A stretch of 64,000 nt of DNA. It comes from Streptomyces katrae. Its GTDB lineage: Bacteria > Actinomycetota > Actinomycetes > Streptomycetales > Streptomycetaceae. The stretch covers positions 62,001 through 126,000 of the forward strand of contig NZ_JNZY01000011.1 of the NCBI RefSeq assembly GCF_000717655.1, written 5' to 3'. The notes beneath the pieces were generated by a model. That model made no database searches. It saw only the letters and a program-made list of their open reading frames with translations, and was not told the DNA's origin. Shown piece after piece: positions 25,817 to 34,197 of the stretch. Numbering within the stretch: position 1 is the stretch's first letter; every line of letters starts with the position of its first letter. Position numbers and translations under genes: made by a program.

Positions 25817-27718
25817 ATGGACATGGAAGTCACCGCCTGGACATCGCTGCACAGCGCGATGAACGCCCAGCAGGACCGGCGCCCGCTCTCCCGGGCGAGC
25901 CTGCGCCGGGTCGCCGCATTCGCCCGCCCGCACCGCCGCGGGCTCACCCTGTTCTTGCTGCTCAGCGTGGTGACCGCACTGCTCGCGGTGGCCACGCCGG
26001 TCCTCGCGAGCCGGGTGGTCACCGCCATCGTGGACGGCCGGGACAGCGCTGCGGTCACCCGGCTCGCCCTGCTCATCGCGGTCATCGCGGTCGCGGAGGC
26101 CGGGCTCGGGCTGCTCACCCGCAAGCTGTCGGCCACGCTCGGGGAGGGGCTGATCCTGGACCTGCGGACGGCTGTCTTCGACCACGTGCAGCGGATGCCG
26201 GTGGCCTTCTTCACCCGGACCCGGACCGGGGCGCTGGTCAGCCGGCTCAACAACGACGTGATCGGCGCGCAGCGGGCGTTCAGCAACACCCTGTCCGGGG
26301 TGGTCGCCAACACGGTGACCCTGCTGCTGACGCTGGCCGTGATGCTGAGCATCTCCTGGCAGATCACCCTGCTGGCGCTCGTCCTGCTGCCGGTGTTCGT
26401 GCTGCCGGCCCGCCGGATGGGGGCTCGGATGGCCGCCATGCAGCGGGAGGCGTCGGCGCTGAACGCGGCGATGGGCACGCAGATGACGGAGCGTTTCTCG
26501 GCGCCGGGGGCCACCCTCGTCAAACTCTTCGGGCGGCCCGCGGACGAGTCCGCGGAGTTCGCGGCGCGGGCGGCGCGCGTACGGGACATCGGGATCCGTA
26601 CGGCGATGGCCCAGTCGGCGTTCATCACCGCGCTCACCCTGGTCTCGGCCCTCGCACTCGCGCTCGTCTACGGGCTCGGCGGGTACTACGCCCTGCGCGG
26701 GACCCTGGACGCCGGGAACGTCGTCGCCCTCGCCCTGCTCCTCACCAGGCTGTACGCCCCGCTGACCTCGCTCGCCGGGGCCCGCGTCGAGGTGATGAGC
26801 GCCCTGGTGAGCTTCGAGCGGGTCTTCGAGATCCTCGACCTGAAGCCGCTGATCGCCCAGAAGCCGGACGCACGCCGGCTGCCGGACGGGCCGGTGGCCG
26901 TGGAGTTCGACCGGGTCTCCTTCGGCTACCCCTCACCCGACAAGGTCTCGCTCGCCTCGCTGGAGGAGGTCGCGGTCCTCGACGCCCGGGGTGGCACGCA
27001 GGTCCTGCACGAGGTGTCGTTCCGTGCCGAGCCCGGGCAGATGATCGCCCTGGTCGGCTCGTCCGGCGCCGGCAAGTCCACCATCGCGCAGCTGCTGCCG
27101 CGGCTGTACGACGCCGACGCGGGCGCCGTCCGCCTGGGCGGGGTCGACGTACGGGACCTCACGGCCGACTCCATCCGGGAGACGCTCGGCATGGTCACCC
27201 AGGACGGCCATCTGTTCCACGAGTCGGTGCGGTCCAACCTGCTGCTGGCCCGGCCGGGTGCGGGCGAGGAGGAGATCTGGGAGGCCCTGCGGCGTTCGCG
27301 GCTGGACGGGCTGGTCGCCTCGCTCCCCGACGGCCTGGACACGGTGGTCGGCGAGCGGGGCTACCGCCTCTCGGGCGGTGAGCGGCAGCGGCTGACCATC
27401 GCGCGGCTGCTGCTGGCCCGGCAGCGGGTGGTGATCCTGGACGAGGCCACGGCACACCTGGACTCCACCTCGGAGGCGGCGGTGCAGGAGGCGCTCGGCG
27501 AGGCCCTGGCGGGCCGGACCGCGGTGGTCATCGCGCACCGGCTGTCGACCGTACAGGCGGCCGACCTGATCCTGGTGGTCGAGGACGGCCGGATCGTGGA
27601 GCGCGGAACGCACCCGGAGTTGCTGGCCGCGGGCGGCCGGTACGAGGAGCTGTACCGGACCCAGTTCGCCGCGTCGGACGCCGCACCGGGCGGCGCCGTA
27701 CCGGCGGCGGGAGCATGA
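25817..27718 (+). CDS. ABC multidrug-type exporter (half transporter, TMD+NBD), SoxR-controlled
   Basis: 633 residues. Six membrane helices (about 40-330) precede a nucleotide-binding domain with Walker A GSSGAGKST (about 414), signature LSGGERQRL, Walker B VVILDEATAHLD and the H-loop VIAHRLST. It belongs to the MsbA/multidrug half-transporter type and would act as a homodimer. The SoxR box upstream matches the known Streptomyces pattern in which SoxR, activated by redox-active compounds such as the cell's own pigments, switches on an ABC exporter. No soxR gene is in the window. Two in-frame ATGs (25817, 25823) lack a ribosome site, fitting a leaderless transcript. Confidence 0.93.
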   Translation: MDMEVTAWTSLHSAMNAQQDRRPLSRASLRRVAAFARPHRRGLTLFLLLSVVTALLAVATPVLASRVVTAIVDGRDSAAVTRLALLIAVIAVAEAGLGLLTRKLSATLGEGLILDLRTAVFDHVQRMPVAFFTRTRTGALVSRLNNDVIGAQRAFSNTLSGVVANTVTLLLTLAVMLSISWQITLLALVLLPVFVLPARRMGARMAAMQREASALNAAMGTQMTERFSAPGATLVKLFGRPADESAEFAARAARVRDIGIRTAMAQSAFITALTLVSALALALVYGLGGYYALRGTLDAGNVVALALLLTRLYAPLTSLAGARVEVMSALVSFERVFEILDLKPLIAQKPDARRLPDGPVAVEFDRVSFGYPSPDKVSLASLEEVAVLDARGGTQVLHEVSFRAEPGQMIALVGSSGAGKSTIAQLLPRLYDADAGAVRLGGVDVRDLTADSIRETLGMVTQDGHLFHESVRSNLLLARPGAGEEEIWEALRRSRLDGLVASLPDGLDTVVGERGYRLSGGERQRLTIARLLLARQRVVILDEATAHLDSTSEAAVQEALGEALAGRTAVVIAHRLSTVQAADLILVVEDGRIVERGTHPELLAAGGRYEELYRTQFAASDAAPGGAVPAAGA

Positions 27719-27782
27719 TGCCGGGAGGCCCTCATGCGGCGGGCCCCTGCCGACCACCGACCGTGGAGCACGTGGAGCACCG

Positions 27783-28169
27783 ATGGACATCAAGCTGGAG
27801 CTGGTCGCCGTCCCCGTCACCGACGTCGACCGGGCCAAGGCCTTCTACGAGCGGGTGGGCTTCCACGCCGATCACGACGTCACCGTGAGCGAGGACATCC
27901 GCTTCGTGCAGCTGACCCCGCCGGGGTCGGCCTGCTCGATCGCCCTGGGCAAGGGCCTCACCCGGATGGCCCCGGGCTCGCTGGACAACATGCAGGTCGT
28001 CGTCACCGACATCGAGGAGGCGTACGCGGACCTGCGCGGCCGGGGCATCGAGGTGACGGAGATCCAGGACATGCCGTGGGGCTCGTTCGTCTACTTCTCC
28101 GACCCCGACGGCAACGGCTGGGCGGTGCAGCAGACGACCCCGCGCAAGGCGGCAGCCGCCGGGGGATAG
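27783..28169 (+). CDS. VOC (glyoxalase/bleomycin-resistance) superfamily protein
   Basis: 128 residues, one VOC unit of two beta-alpha-beta-beta-beta modules. VPVTDVDRAKAFYERVGF opens module one; VVTDIEEAYADLRGRGIEV and YFSDPDGNGWAVQQT make module two. The terminal Glu metal ligand seen in glyoxalases is replaced (NGWAVQQ for NxxELxx), so metal binding may differ. It could bind or sequester a small hydrophobic compound. It lies 64 bp downstream of the exporter on the same strand and may be co-transcribed. Confidence 0.85.
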   Translation: MDIKLELVAVPVTDVDRAKAFYERVGFHADHDVTVSEDIRFVQLTPPGSACSIALGKGLTRMAPGSLDNMQVVVTDIEEAYADLRGRGIEVTEIQDMPWGSFVYFSDPDGNGWAVQQTTPRKAAAAGG

Positions 28170-28723
28170 GCGTATCCGGCGGCGAGTGCCCTCGGCTCTG
28201 ACCGGGCCACCGGGCAGGTTCCTGATCGAGACGGACGCCCTGGTCGCCCTGGGGCGGGGGCGGCCCGGGCCGCCCGGGTGACGGCCGGCCCCCAGGGGCC
28301 CGGATCCCGCTCACGGTCCGGCATCCCGGCGGCTCCCGCGAGGTGGTCCCGGCCGGCGGCGCGTTCCCCGCGTACCGGGAGATGCCGGCGGCCCTCGACG
28401 GTCCCGCCCGCCGGGTGGTCGTGGACCGGCCCGCGCTGGGCCGCGACCGGCTGCTCGTGTCCCGGCCGGACACCGGTGCATGCTCCGCCCGGCCGGCCGC
28501 CGTACGCGAGGAGGCCGGGGCGGTGCGGACCGGCTTCGGCCCGGCGGTGCCGGCGCCTGCGCTGGAGGCCGCGATGGGCGCCGAGACCGAGGCCTGGGGA
28601 CGGCACGCCGCCGCGCGGGACCCCGTCCGCCGGGGGCGGCCCCGGGCGTGGGGCGACCAGGCGGTGGCGCGCGGCGTCCAGACTGGACGGGCAACTGGAC
28701 GTACAGGGAAGGGAAGTGACGCC
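28170..28723 (+). other. 554-bp gap: coding-like but no identifiable gene
   Basis: From about 28290 to 28723 one plus-strand frame shows Streptomyces-like codon use (high GC3). It spells a plausible segment (IPLTVRHPGGSREVVPAGG, then VVVDRPALGRDRLLVSRP) that stays open and in frame into the next gene. There is no upstream start with a ribosome site and no recognisable motif. It may be a gene remnant, or an N-terminal region separated from its start by an indel. Confidence 0.3.
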
Positions 28724-29584
28724 GTGGAGACCGTCGCGCTGCTGGGCACGGGGATCATGGGCTCGGGGATGGCCCGGAACCTGCTGCGGGCCGGGCTCGG
28801 GCTGCGGGTGTGGAACCGGACCCGGGAGAAGGCCGAGCCGCTGGCCGCGGAGGGCGCGGTCGTCGTGGACAGCCCCGCCGAGGCGGTCGCCGGGGCCGGT
28901 GTGGTGCTGACCATGCTGACGGACGGCGCGGCGGTGGCGCAGGCCATGGCCGCAGCCGCGCCGGGGCTGCGGGCCGGGCAGGTGTGGGCGCAGATGAGCA
29001 CGGTCGGCGTGGCCGCGCTCGAGGAACTGGCCGGCTTCGCCCGGGAGCACGGCCTGGTGTTCGTCGACGCCCCGGTGCAGGGGACCCGGCAGCCCGCCGA
29101 AGCCGGGTCGCTGGTGGTACTGGCCTCCGGGCCGGCGGATCCGCGGCTGGAGCCGGTGTTCGCCGCGGTGGGCGCCAAGACGCTCCGCGCCGGGGAGGAG
29201 GCCGGGGCGGCGACCCGCCTGAAGCTGACGACGGTCGGGTACGCGATCACCTTGACGGCGGCGGTCGGCGAGGCCCTCGCGCTGGCGGAGGGGCTGGAGG
29301 TGGATCCGGGCCTGTTCGCCCAGGCGGTGACCGGCGGCCCGATGGACAACCCGTACCTCCAGGCGAAGATGAAGGCGGTCCTGGAACGGGACTTCTCCCC
29401 GAGCTTCACGGTGCACGGCGCCGAGAAGGACACCGGCCTGATCGCGGAGGCGGCGGACCGGGCGGGCGTGGCCGTCGACCTGGCCCGGGCCGCCGCGGCC
29501 CGCCTCCACCGCGCCGCGGCGGCCGGCCACGCCGAACAGGACATGGCCGCCGCCTACTTCGCCGGCTTCGAGAAGGCGCCTTAA
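28724..29584 (+). CDS. NAD(P)-dependent beta-hydroxyacid dehydrogenase (3-hydroxyisobutyrate dehydrogenase family)
   Basis: 286 residues. The Rossmann motif GTGIMGSGMARNLL is at the N-terminus. The substrate loop FVDAPVQGTRQPAEAGSL corresponds to the family's D-A-P-V-S-G. The catalytic Lys lies in the TRLKLTTVGY helix, equivalent to KxxxN with Asn replaced by Val/Gly. GTG at 28724 is supported by GGAAGGGAAG upstream; the frame is open further upstream but without a start. Family members oxidise 3-hydroxyisobutyrate, tartronate semialdehyde-type acids or imines. The missing Asn makes an imine-reductase-like or altered role possible. Confidence 0.85.
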   Translation: METVALLGTGIMGSGMARNLLRAGLGLRVWNRTREKAEPLAAEGAVVVDSPAEAVAGAGVVLTMLTDGAAVAQAMAAAAPGLRAGQVWAQMSTVGVAALEELAGFAREHGLVFVDAPVQGTRQPAEAGSLVVLASGPADPRLEPVFAAVGAKTLRAGEEAGAATRLKLTTVGYAITLTAAVGEALALAEGLEVDPGLFAQAVTGGPMDNPYLQAKMKAVLERDFSPSFTVHGAEKDTGLIAEAADRAGVAVDLARAAAARLHRAAAAGHAEQDMAAAYFAGFEKAP

Positions 29585-30501
29585 GCCTTCGCAGCGTGCA
29601 GGCGGCGCATGACCGCCATCAGTTCGTCGGGCGGGACCACGGAGAAGGACCGGGTCGCGTCGTCGATCTGCGTCAAGCTCGTCACGGCGCCCTGGCGCCA
29701 CCAGTACAACCGCGGTGAGAGGGGGCCCGGATTGTTGTCCTGGTAGGCACCGAGCCCGAAGGCGGCCAGGTCGTTGACGGCGTCGACCACGTGGTGGTCC
29801 GCCAGCGGGTGGAAGACGAGGTGGTGCCGGCTGGGCACGGTGAACAGGGCGCCGTCATCCGGCAGCGGGCTCCCCGTCACGGAGCGGACGAGCTCGTCGA
29901 GGACCAGCGCCTTGCTCGCGACGAACATGGACTCGCCCGAGACGATGTGCAGCAGCCCGCCGCTCTGCGTGCGCGTCGTCTCGTACTCGACGGGCTCGGC
30001 GACGAGGTTGGCCCGGCCGGCGGCGCGCACCGCCTCGAGGCCGATGCGGGCGACGTCCTGGTCGTCGAGGATCCGTACGGCGTCGGGAAGGTCGAGTGCG
30101 AGCGTCTCGAGCAGTCCGGGCGCGATACGGCGGGCGTAACTGAAGGAGGGGGCGGCCTGCGGCGGGATGGCGTCCTCGGGCACGAGCCGCAGGTACGCGC
30201 TGCGCAGCGTCCGGTCGGAGGCGTCCGCCGTCGACCGGGAGGCATTGTCGAGGGCGGTGAAGTGCTGCTCCACGATGCGGGGCCAGTCCCGCGGGTCGGC
30301 GCGGCGCACGAACTCGGCGAGGTTGTGCAGGGCCCGGGTGCCCTGGGGGGCGTGGACGGAGTCACCGGTGACGGTGACCTGCGCGCCCCGTTCGGCGTGG
30401 TGACGGTGCACCAGTTCCCGAAGGTGCTCGGCCTGGCGGGCCGTCAGGGCGGAAAGATGGGGATCGTACGAGGTGGCCGACTTGGACCGGAAGAACTTCA
30501 T
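29581..30501 (-). CDS. YtpQ/DUF1444-like protein of unknown function
   Basis: 306 residues, soluble. The middle and C-terminal parts (LRSAYLRLVPEDAIPP, then FSYARRIAPGLLETLALDLPDAVRIL, and later HHLVFHPLADHHVVDAVNDL and GPLSPRLYWWRQGAV) resemble DUF1444/YtpQ-type proteins of Firmicutes. The likeness is weak and comes from reading alone. ATG at 30501 is the only clear start. The gene converges on and overlaps the last four bases of the dehydrogenase gene. Confidence 0.65.
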   Translation of the reverse strand: MKFFRSKSATSYDPHLSALTARQAEHLRELVHRHHAERGAQVTVTGDSVHAPQGTRALHNLAEFVRRADPRDWPRIVEQHFTALDNASRSTADASDRTLRSAYLRLVPEDAIPPQAAPSFSYARRIAPGLLETLALDLPDAVRILDDQDVARIGLEAVRAAGRANLVAEPVEYETTRTQSGGLLHIVSGESMFVASKALVLDELVRSVTGSPLPDDGALFTVPSRHHLVFHPLADHHVVDAVNDLAAFGLGAYQDNNPGPLSPRLYWWRQGAVTSLTQIDDATRSFSVVPPDELMAVMRRLHAAKA

Positions 30502-30551
30502 GGCCCGACTCTATTGAATGACTTGTTCCGTTCCGTCGGCCGGGAGGCCCG

Positions 30552-30785
30552 TCACGGGAAGGCGGGCGCCGGCGGATGACGCGCGGGTGTAGACGTTCCA
30601 CTCCTCGGCGGGGCGGACCGTGACGCCGACCCGTCGGCGGGACTCGACCAGCTGCATGGACTCAGCTCGCGGACGACCTCGCGGAGCACGGTGCGCGGGG
30701 CGCCGAAGCGCTCGGCGATCTCGTCGGTGCGCAGCACGGTGCCGGGCGGGTGCTCCCCCGCGGTGATCGCCAAGGCCGACTTAGG
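30552..30785 (-). pseudogene. GntR/FadR-type regulator remnant (gluconate repressor-like), two frameshifts
   Basis: The minus strand carries the winged helix of a GntR regulator in three pieces: ITAGEHPPGTVLRTDEIAERF then GAPRTVLREVVREL in one frame, SMQLVESRRRVGVTVRPAEEWNVY in a second, and PRVIRRR in a third. One G restored near 30662 and one near 30590 rejoin them. The N-terminal start and the whole ligand domain are missing. In Streptomyces a regulator of this type stands divergent from gntK, exactly as here. This remnant occupies most of the 335-bp gap between 30502 and 30836. Confidence 0.75.
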
Positions 30786-30836
30786 CTTCTGGGAGGGTCG
30801 CACGAACCGATGTCGACGAAGACAGTGAGGTACGAC

Positions 30837-31400
30837 GTGAGCGGCACCCAGCGCGTGATCGTGGTGATGGGCGTGGCCGGGACGGGCAAGACGACCGTGG
30901 GCAGACTGCTCGCGGACGCGCTCGGTCTCCCGTACGTGGAGGGCGACGCGTTCCACCCGGCGGCCAACGTGGCCAAGATGTCCGCCGGGATCCCGCTGGA
31001 CGACGCCGACCGGTGGCCCTGGCTGGACGCCATCGGCGAGTGGATCCGCGCCCGGCCCGCGGGACGGGGCGCGGTGGTGGCCTCGTCGGCGCTCAAGCGC
31101 GCCTACCGCGACCGGCTGCGCAGCGCCGCGCCCGACGCGGTGTTCGTGCACCTCACCGGAGAGCGCCCGCTGATCGAGCGGCGGATGGCGGCCCGCACGG
31201 GTCATTTCATGCCGGCCGCCCTGCTGGATTCGCAGTTCGCCACGCTGGAGCCGCTCGAGCAGGACGAACTCGGCGTCGTCGTCGACGTGTCCGGATCACC
31301 CGAGGAGATCACCGAACGGGCCCTGGCCGCGCTGTCCGCGCTGCCCGGCGTGTGCCCGCCCGCCGCTCCCTCCCGGGAAAGCCGAGAACCCCCACCGTGA
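30837..31400 (+). CDS. gntK: Gluconokinase
   Basis: 187 residues. P-loop GVAGTGKTTVG is near the N-terminus; EGDAFHPAANVAKMSAGIPLDD and RWPWLDAIGEWI are signature stretches of GntK-type kinases; SALKRAYRDRLR and FVHLTG follow, and the C-terminus has the GHFMPAALLDSQFATLEPL motif. It phosphorylates D-gluconate to 6-phosphogluconate. GTG at 30837 has GAGG six bases upstream; an ATG at 30810 in frame is possible but poorly spaced. It is the only intact gene of a gluconate locus: the regulator upstream and the permease downstream are both broken. Confidence 0.9.
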   Translation: MSGTQRVIVVMGVAGTGKTTVGRLLADALGLPYVEGDAFHPAANVAKMSAGIPLDDADRWPWLDAIGEWIRARPAGRGAVVASSALKRAYRDRLRSAAPDAVFVHLTGERPLIERRMAARTGHFMPAALLDSQFATLEPLEQDELGVVVDVSGSPEEITERALAALSALPGVCPPAAPSRESREPPP

Positions 31401-31615
31401 CAGGCCTCGGCGCCGAGATACCGGCAGCGGCCGCGCCCGCCCCGATCACCTCGGGTTCGCTGTTCTTCGGCCACGTGAACGACGCCGGGTTCTGGCTGGT
31501 CAAGGAGTACTTCGGAATGACCGCCGGCCAGACGATCAAGACCTCGTCGGTCATGGAGACCGTCGTCTCGGTGGTCGGCCTGGGCTTCGTCCTGCTCCTG
31601 TCACTCGTCCTGTAG
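31397..31615 (+). pseudogene. Gluconate permease (GntP) remnant with large in-frame internal deletion
   Basis: A 72-codon open frame starts at a GTG overlapping the gntK stop (GTGA). It keeps about 20 residues resembling the GntP N-terminus (ending APAPITSG) and then jumps directly to the GntP C-terminus: SLFFGHVNDAGFWLVKEYFG, then TIKTSSVMETVVSVVGLGF and LLLSLVL. About 380 residues with most membrane helices are missing, so no transport is possible. The reading frame survived the deletion. Its stop overlaps the convergent WXG100-like gene by 15 bp. Confidence 0.8.
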
Positions 31616-31834
31616 CTGCGCGGCGGCCACGGCGAGGCCGTTCGCGGCGGTGGCGCAGCGATCGGCCAGGGCGGCGACCTCGGCGCGGAACGCGTCGGCC
31701 TGCGGGCCCTGCCAGTCCAGCGCTTCGGCTGCCGCGCGCAGCCGGAGCGCGTGGCCGCGCAGGACGGCGGAGTGGCTGCGCAGGCCGTCGGCCGGGTCCG
31801 GCGGCCCGGACCGCAGCCTCGTGGCGGGGCTCAC
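31601..31834 (-). CDS. WXG100-like small protein
   Basis: 77 residues, two predicted helices around a W-x-G turn (WQG at 41-43). LRGHALRLRAAAEALDWQG is followed by ADAFRAEVAALADRCATAANGL, the ESAT-6/WXG100 heptad style with a lone Cys at 60. WXG100 proteins are usually type VII (ESX) substrates or partners; no ESX ATPase is in the window. GTG at 31834 overlaps the TGA of the upstream gene (GTGA). Last gene of a three-gene operon with an unknown protein and a P450. Confidence 0.65.
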   Translation of the reverse strand: MSPATRLRSGPPDPADGLRSHSAVLRGHALRLRAAAEALDWQGPQADAFRAEVAALADRCATAANGLAVAAAQLQDE

Positions 31835-32628
31835 CGGCTGCGCCAGGGCTGGACGAGGAGGACGCCGCCGGTGCCGATGAGGCCGATGGTGTGGACGCAG
31901 CCCTTGTGCGTGGGGGCCGGGGCGGCCGGGGCCGGAGGTGGGGCCTGATAGCGATCCCGGTCGCGGTCCCGGTCGAGGAAGGCCCGTACGGCGGCGCCGA
32001 GCCCCAGCAGCGGTTCGGCGGGCACGGCGCGGCCGGTGGCCACCTGCCAGCCGGCGTGGTCGTTGAAGGGGTTCACGTCGGTCAGGGCGTTCCACGCGAA
32101 CAGGTCGGCGAAGGACGGGGACAGCAGCGCGAACGCCCGCTCCGCTCCCCGGTCCCGCACGAGTCGGCGGAACACGCGGACGGCCGCCGCCTGCCGGTCC
32201 TCGTCCACGGCGCGCAGGATCGCCGCGCAGTCGGGGTCGTCCAGCAGATCGGGGCGGCCCGCACTCGCCACCCGGATCCGGGCCTTGAGGCCACAGACGG
32301 CGAGGCTGACGGCGAGGCTCTCGCGGCCGGTGAGGATCCCGGCGAACCAGCCGGCCCGCGCGACACCCCGGCCGCGCGGGGCCCAGCCCAGGCCCGCCGG
32401 ATCGGTGAGGGTGCGCAGCAGGGTGCGCCAGCCGCGCCGGGAGCGGGCGCGGGCACGGGCCCTGCGGCGGCCCAGGGCGGCGGCCGGGAGACGGGGGCCG
32501 AGGGCCAGTTCGGAGGCGTGCCGGGCGGCTTCGCCGACGGCGTCGGCGGCCTCGGCGAGCTCGCGGCACAGGGCGTCGAGCAGCTCGTCGTCCGGGTCGG
32601 TGGGCGCGGAGGTCGCGGCGTCGGACAT
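31831..32628 (-). CDS. Unknown protein in the P450/WXG100-like operon
   Basis: 265 residues, no recognised family. An acidic N-terminus (PTDPDDELLDALCRELAEAADAV) is followed by an Arg-rich stretch (RRRARARARSRRGW, about 54-67). A well-folded middle (WFAGILTGRESLAVSLAVCG, then ILRAVDEDRQAAAVRVFRRL and AFALLSPSFADLFAWNALTD) comes next. A DRDRDRDRY plus Pro/Ala linker leads to a distinct end, HKGCVHTIGLIGTGGVLLV. The P450 gene lies 36 bp upstream and the WXG100-like gene overlaps at the stop, so all three are surely co-expressed. ATG at 32628 has CGAGGATTCC upstream. Confidence 0.7.
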   Translation of the reverse strand: MSDAATSAPTDPDDELLDALCRELAEAADAVGEAARHASELALGPRLPAAALGRRRARARARSRRGWRTLLRTLTDPAGLGWAPRGRGVARAGWFAGILTGRESLAVSLAVCGLKARIRVASAGRPDLLDDPDCAAILRAVDEDRQAAAVRVFRRLVRDRGAERAFALLSPSFADLFAWNALTDVNPFNDHAGWQVATGRAVPAEPLLGLGAAVRAFLDRDRDRDRYQAPPPAPAAPAPTHKGCVHTIGLIGTGGVLLVQPWRSR

Positions 32629-32663
32629 GGAATCCTCGCGGGATGTCGGTGGGGAAGGTGGCG

Positions 32664-33914
32664 TCAGCGGCGGGTGAGGGTGAGCCGGATGCCGCGCGGG
32701 TCGAGCGCCACGGGCAGCGGTCCGGGCGGGTCGAGCACCGGACGGGTGCCCGTGATGCGGCGCCGGCGCAAGACCTCGGCGCACAGCGCGGTGGTGATCA
32801 GCAGGCCCAGCCGGTCGCCCGGGCAGCGGCCCGGGCCGTGCCCGAACGGAGCCATCCGGATGTCCTCGTCCGCGCCGGGGGTCTTCCAGCGGCCCGGTAC
32901 GAAGACGTGCGGGGCGGGCACGTGCTCCGGGTCGCGCTGGTGGAAATGGGCGGGCAGCAGGACGCAGGTGCCGGCCGGGTGGCGCACGCCCCTCCACTCG
33001 GTCTCGGCGCGGGTCACCCGGATCAGGTCCGGCACCGCGGGGTACAGGCGCAGGCACTCCCGTACGCAGGCGCGCAGCCGGGGCAGCTCTCCCGGGGCCG
33101 CCGATCCGGCGGCTTCGGCGGCCGCCGCGTCCTGTTCGGCGGGATGGGCGGCGAGCAGGAGCAGGGTGCGCAGCAGGGCCGCGGGGATGCAGTCCATGGC
33201 CCGCAGGGCCCGCTCCTCCCGGTCGGCGTACGCGCCGGCCCGGCCGAGCCGGGCGTGCCCGTCGGCCGCCCCGGCACGCTCCCGGCCGCGGCGGCGCAGG
33301 CGGCCGAGCAGGCCGGTGAGGTGCTCGTCCGCGGCGGCGGCGTCGCCGAGCACGATGCGCCGGGCGGCGCGGGCCACGGTGTGCCGGGCGCGGGCCAGGT
33401 CGAGGGTGGCGGCGGCGGTGAGGTGCCGGGCCTCCTCGGCGATGATGCTGCTGACGGCTCCGCACGGGCGGATCCCGCCGGCGCCGGACGACAGCACCGC
33501 GGCCTCGGCGTCGGCCTCGGCTTCGTAGAACTGCCGCAGTTCCTGCCGGTCCAGCAGGACGAGTACGGCCCCGGACAGCCCGCGGACGAGGACGGGAGCC
33601 CCGCCGTGGCGGGCCCGCAGGGCGCGCAGCGCGTCGGCGGAGAAGACCGGGCGGGCACCGCCGGAGCCCCGGACGAAGAGCGGGAGGGCGCGTCCGGCGA
33701 CGAACCGGACGGACCCGGCGCGCCCGGCCCGCGCCTGCTGTCCTCGTGAAACGGCCGACTGGGTCGTGCGGGGACCGGTCATGGCTGCACCACCTCCCCG
33801 GGATCGGGCCGCCGGAGGCCGCGCGGGGCGGCCGTTGCGGGCGGCGGGGTCCTCCGGCGGGCGCCGACGCCGTACGCGCAGCACGTCGAGGGCGGCCTCG
33901 TGAAGCGTGCGCAT
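32664..33914 (-). CDS. Cytochrome P450 with an atypical oxygen-activation helix
   Basis: 416 residues. K-helix ExxR (RECLRLYP) and the heme loop FGHGPGRCPG (about 357-366) are intact. In the I helix the usual AGxETT is AMDCIP: the acid is kept as Asp but the Thr that shuttles protons to oxygen is Cys, followed by Ile-Pro. This is seen in P450s that use peroxide or do non-oxidative chemistry. ATG at 33914 has GGAGG seven bases upstream; MTGPRT at 33782 is an alternative that would drop an Arg/Pro-rich 44-residue leader. No ferredoxin gene is adjacent. First gene of the operon with the unknown and WXG100-like genes. Confidence 0.88.
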   Translation of the reverse strand: MRTLHEAALDVLRVRRRRPPEDPAARNGRPARPPAARSRGGGAAMTGPRTTQSAVSRGQQARAGRAGSVRFVAGRALPLFVRGSGGARPVFSADALRALRARHGGAPVLVRGLSGAVLVLLDRQELRQFYEAEADAEAAVLSSGAGGIRPCGAVSSIIAEEARHLTAAATLDLARARHTVARAARRIVLGDAAAADEHLTGLLGRLRRRGRERAGAADGHARLGRAGAYADREERALRAMDCIPAALLRTLLLLAAHPAEQDAAAAEAAGSAAPGELPRLRACVRECLRLYPAVPDLIRVTRAETEWRGVRHPAGTCVLLPAHFHQRDPEHVPAPHVFVPGRWKTPGADEDIRMAPFGHGPGRCPGDRLGLLITTALCAEVLRRRRITGTRPVLDPPGPLPVALDPRGIRLTLTRR

Positions 33915-34197
33915 CCGTGTACCTCCGTGCGCAGCCGGAAACCAACGGTCGGTGACATCGAGCTCACCGTACGTCGGCCTCGCGGCGACCGCGCCCCGAG
34001 CACCACGCGAGCGGGTCCGGTCGCACGCAGCGCGTCGATGTCGAGCCCGGGCGGAGAGGTACGAGGTACGGGCGTCGTGCTCGGTGCCCGGGCCGACCGG
34101 CGCCGCCGCACGGGCGTCACTGCCTCGTCGGCCTTGTCGGCCGGCATCCCCGCTCTACGAGTACCTCTCCCCCTCGCCCCCTCACCTCAATGTGCGC

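Noticed and set aside
25684..26637. A 317-codon minus-strand frame opposite the ABC exporter
   Set aside because: Antisense shadow; Ser/Arg/Thr-rich without any motif, while the plus strand has full ABC motifs.
33951..33968. Inverted repeat GGTGA-N8-TCACC upstream of the P450 operon
   Set aside because: Arms of five bases are too short to rise above chance without a conserved comparison.
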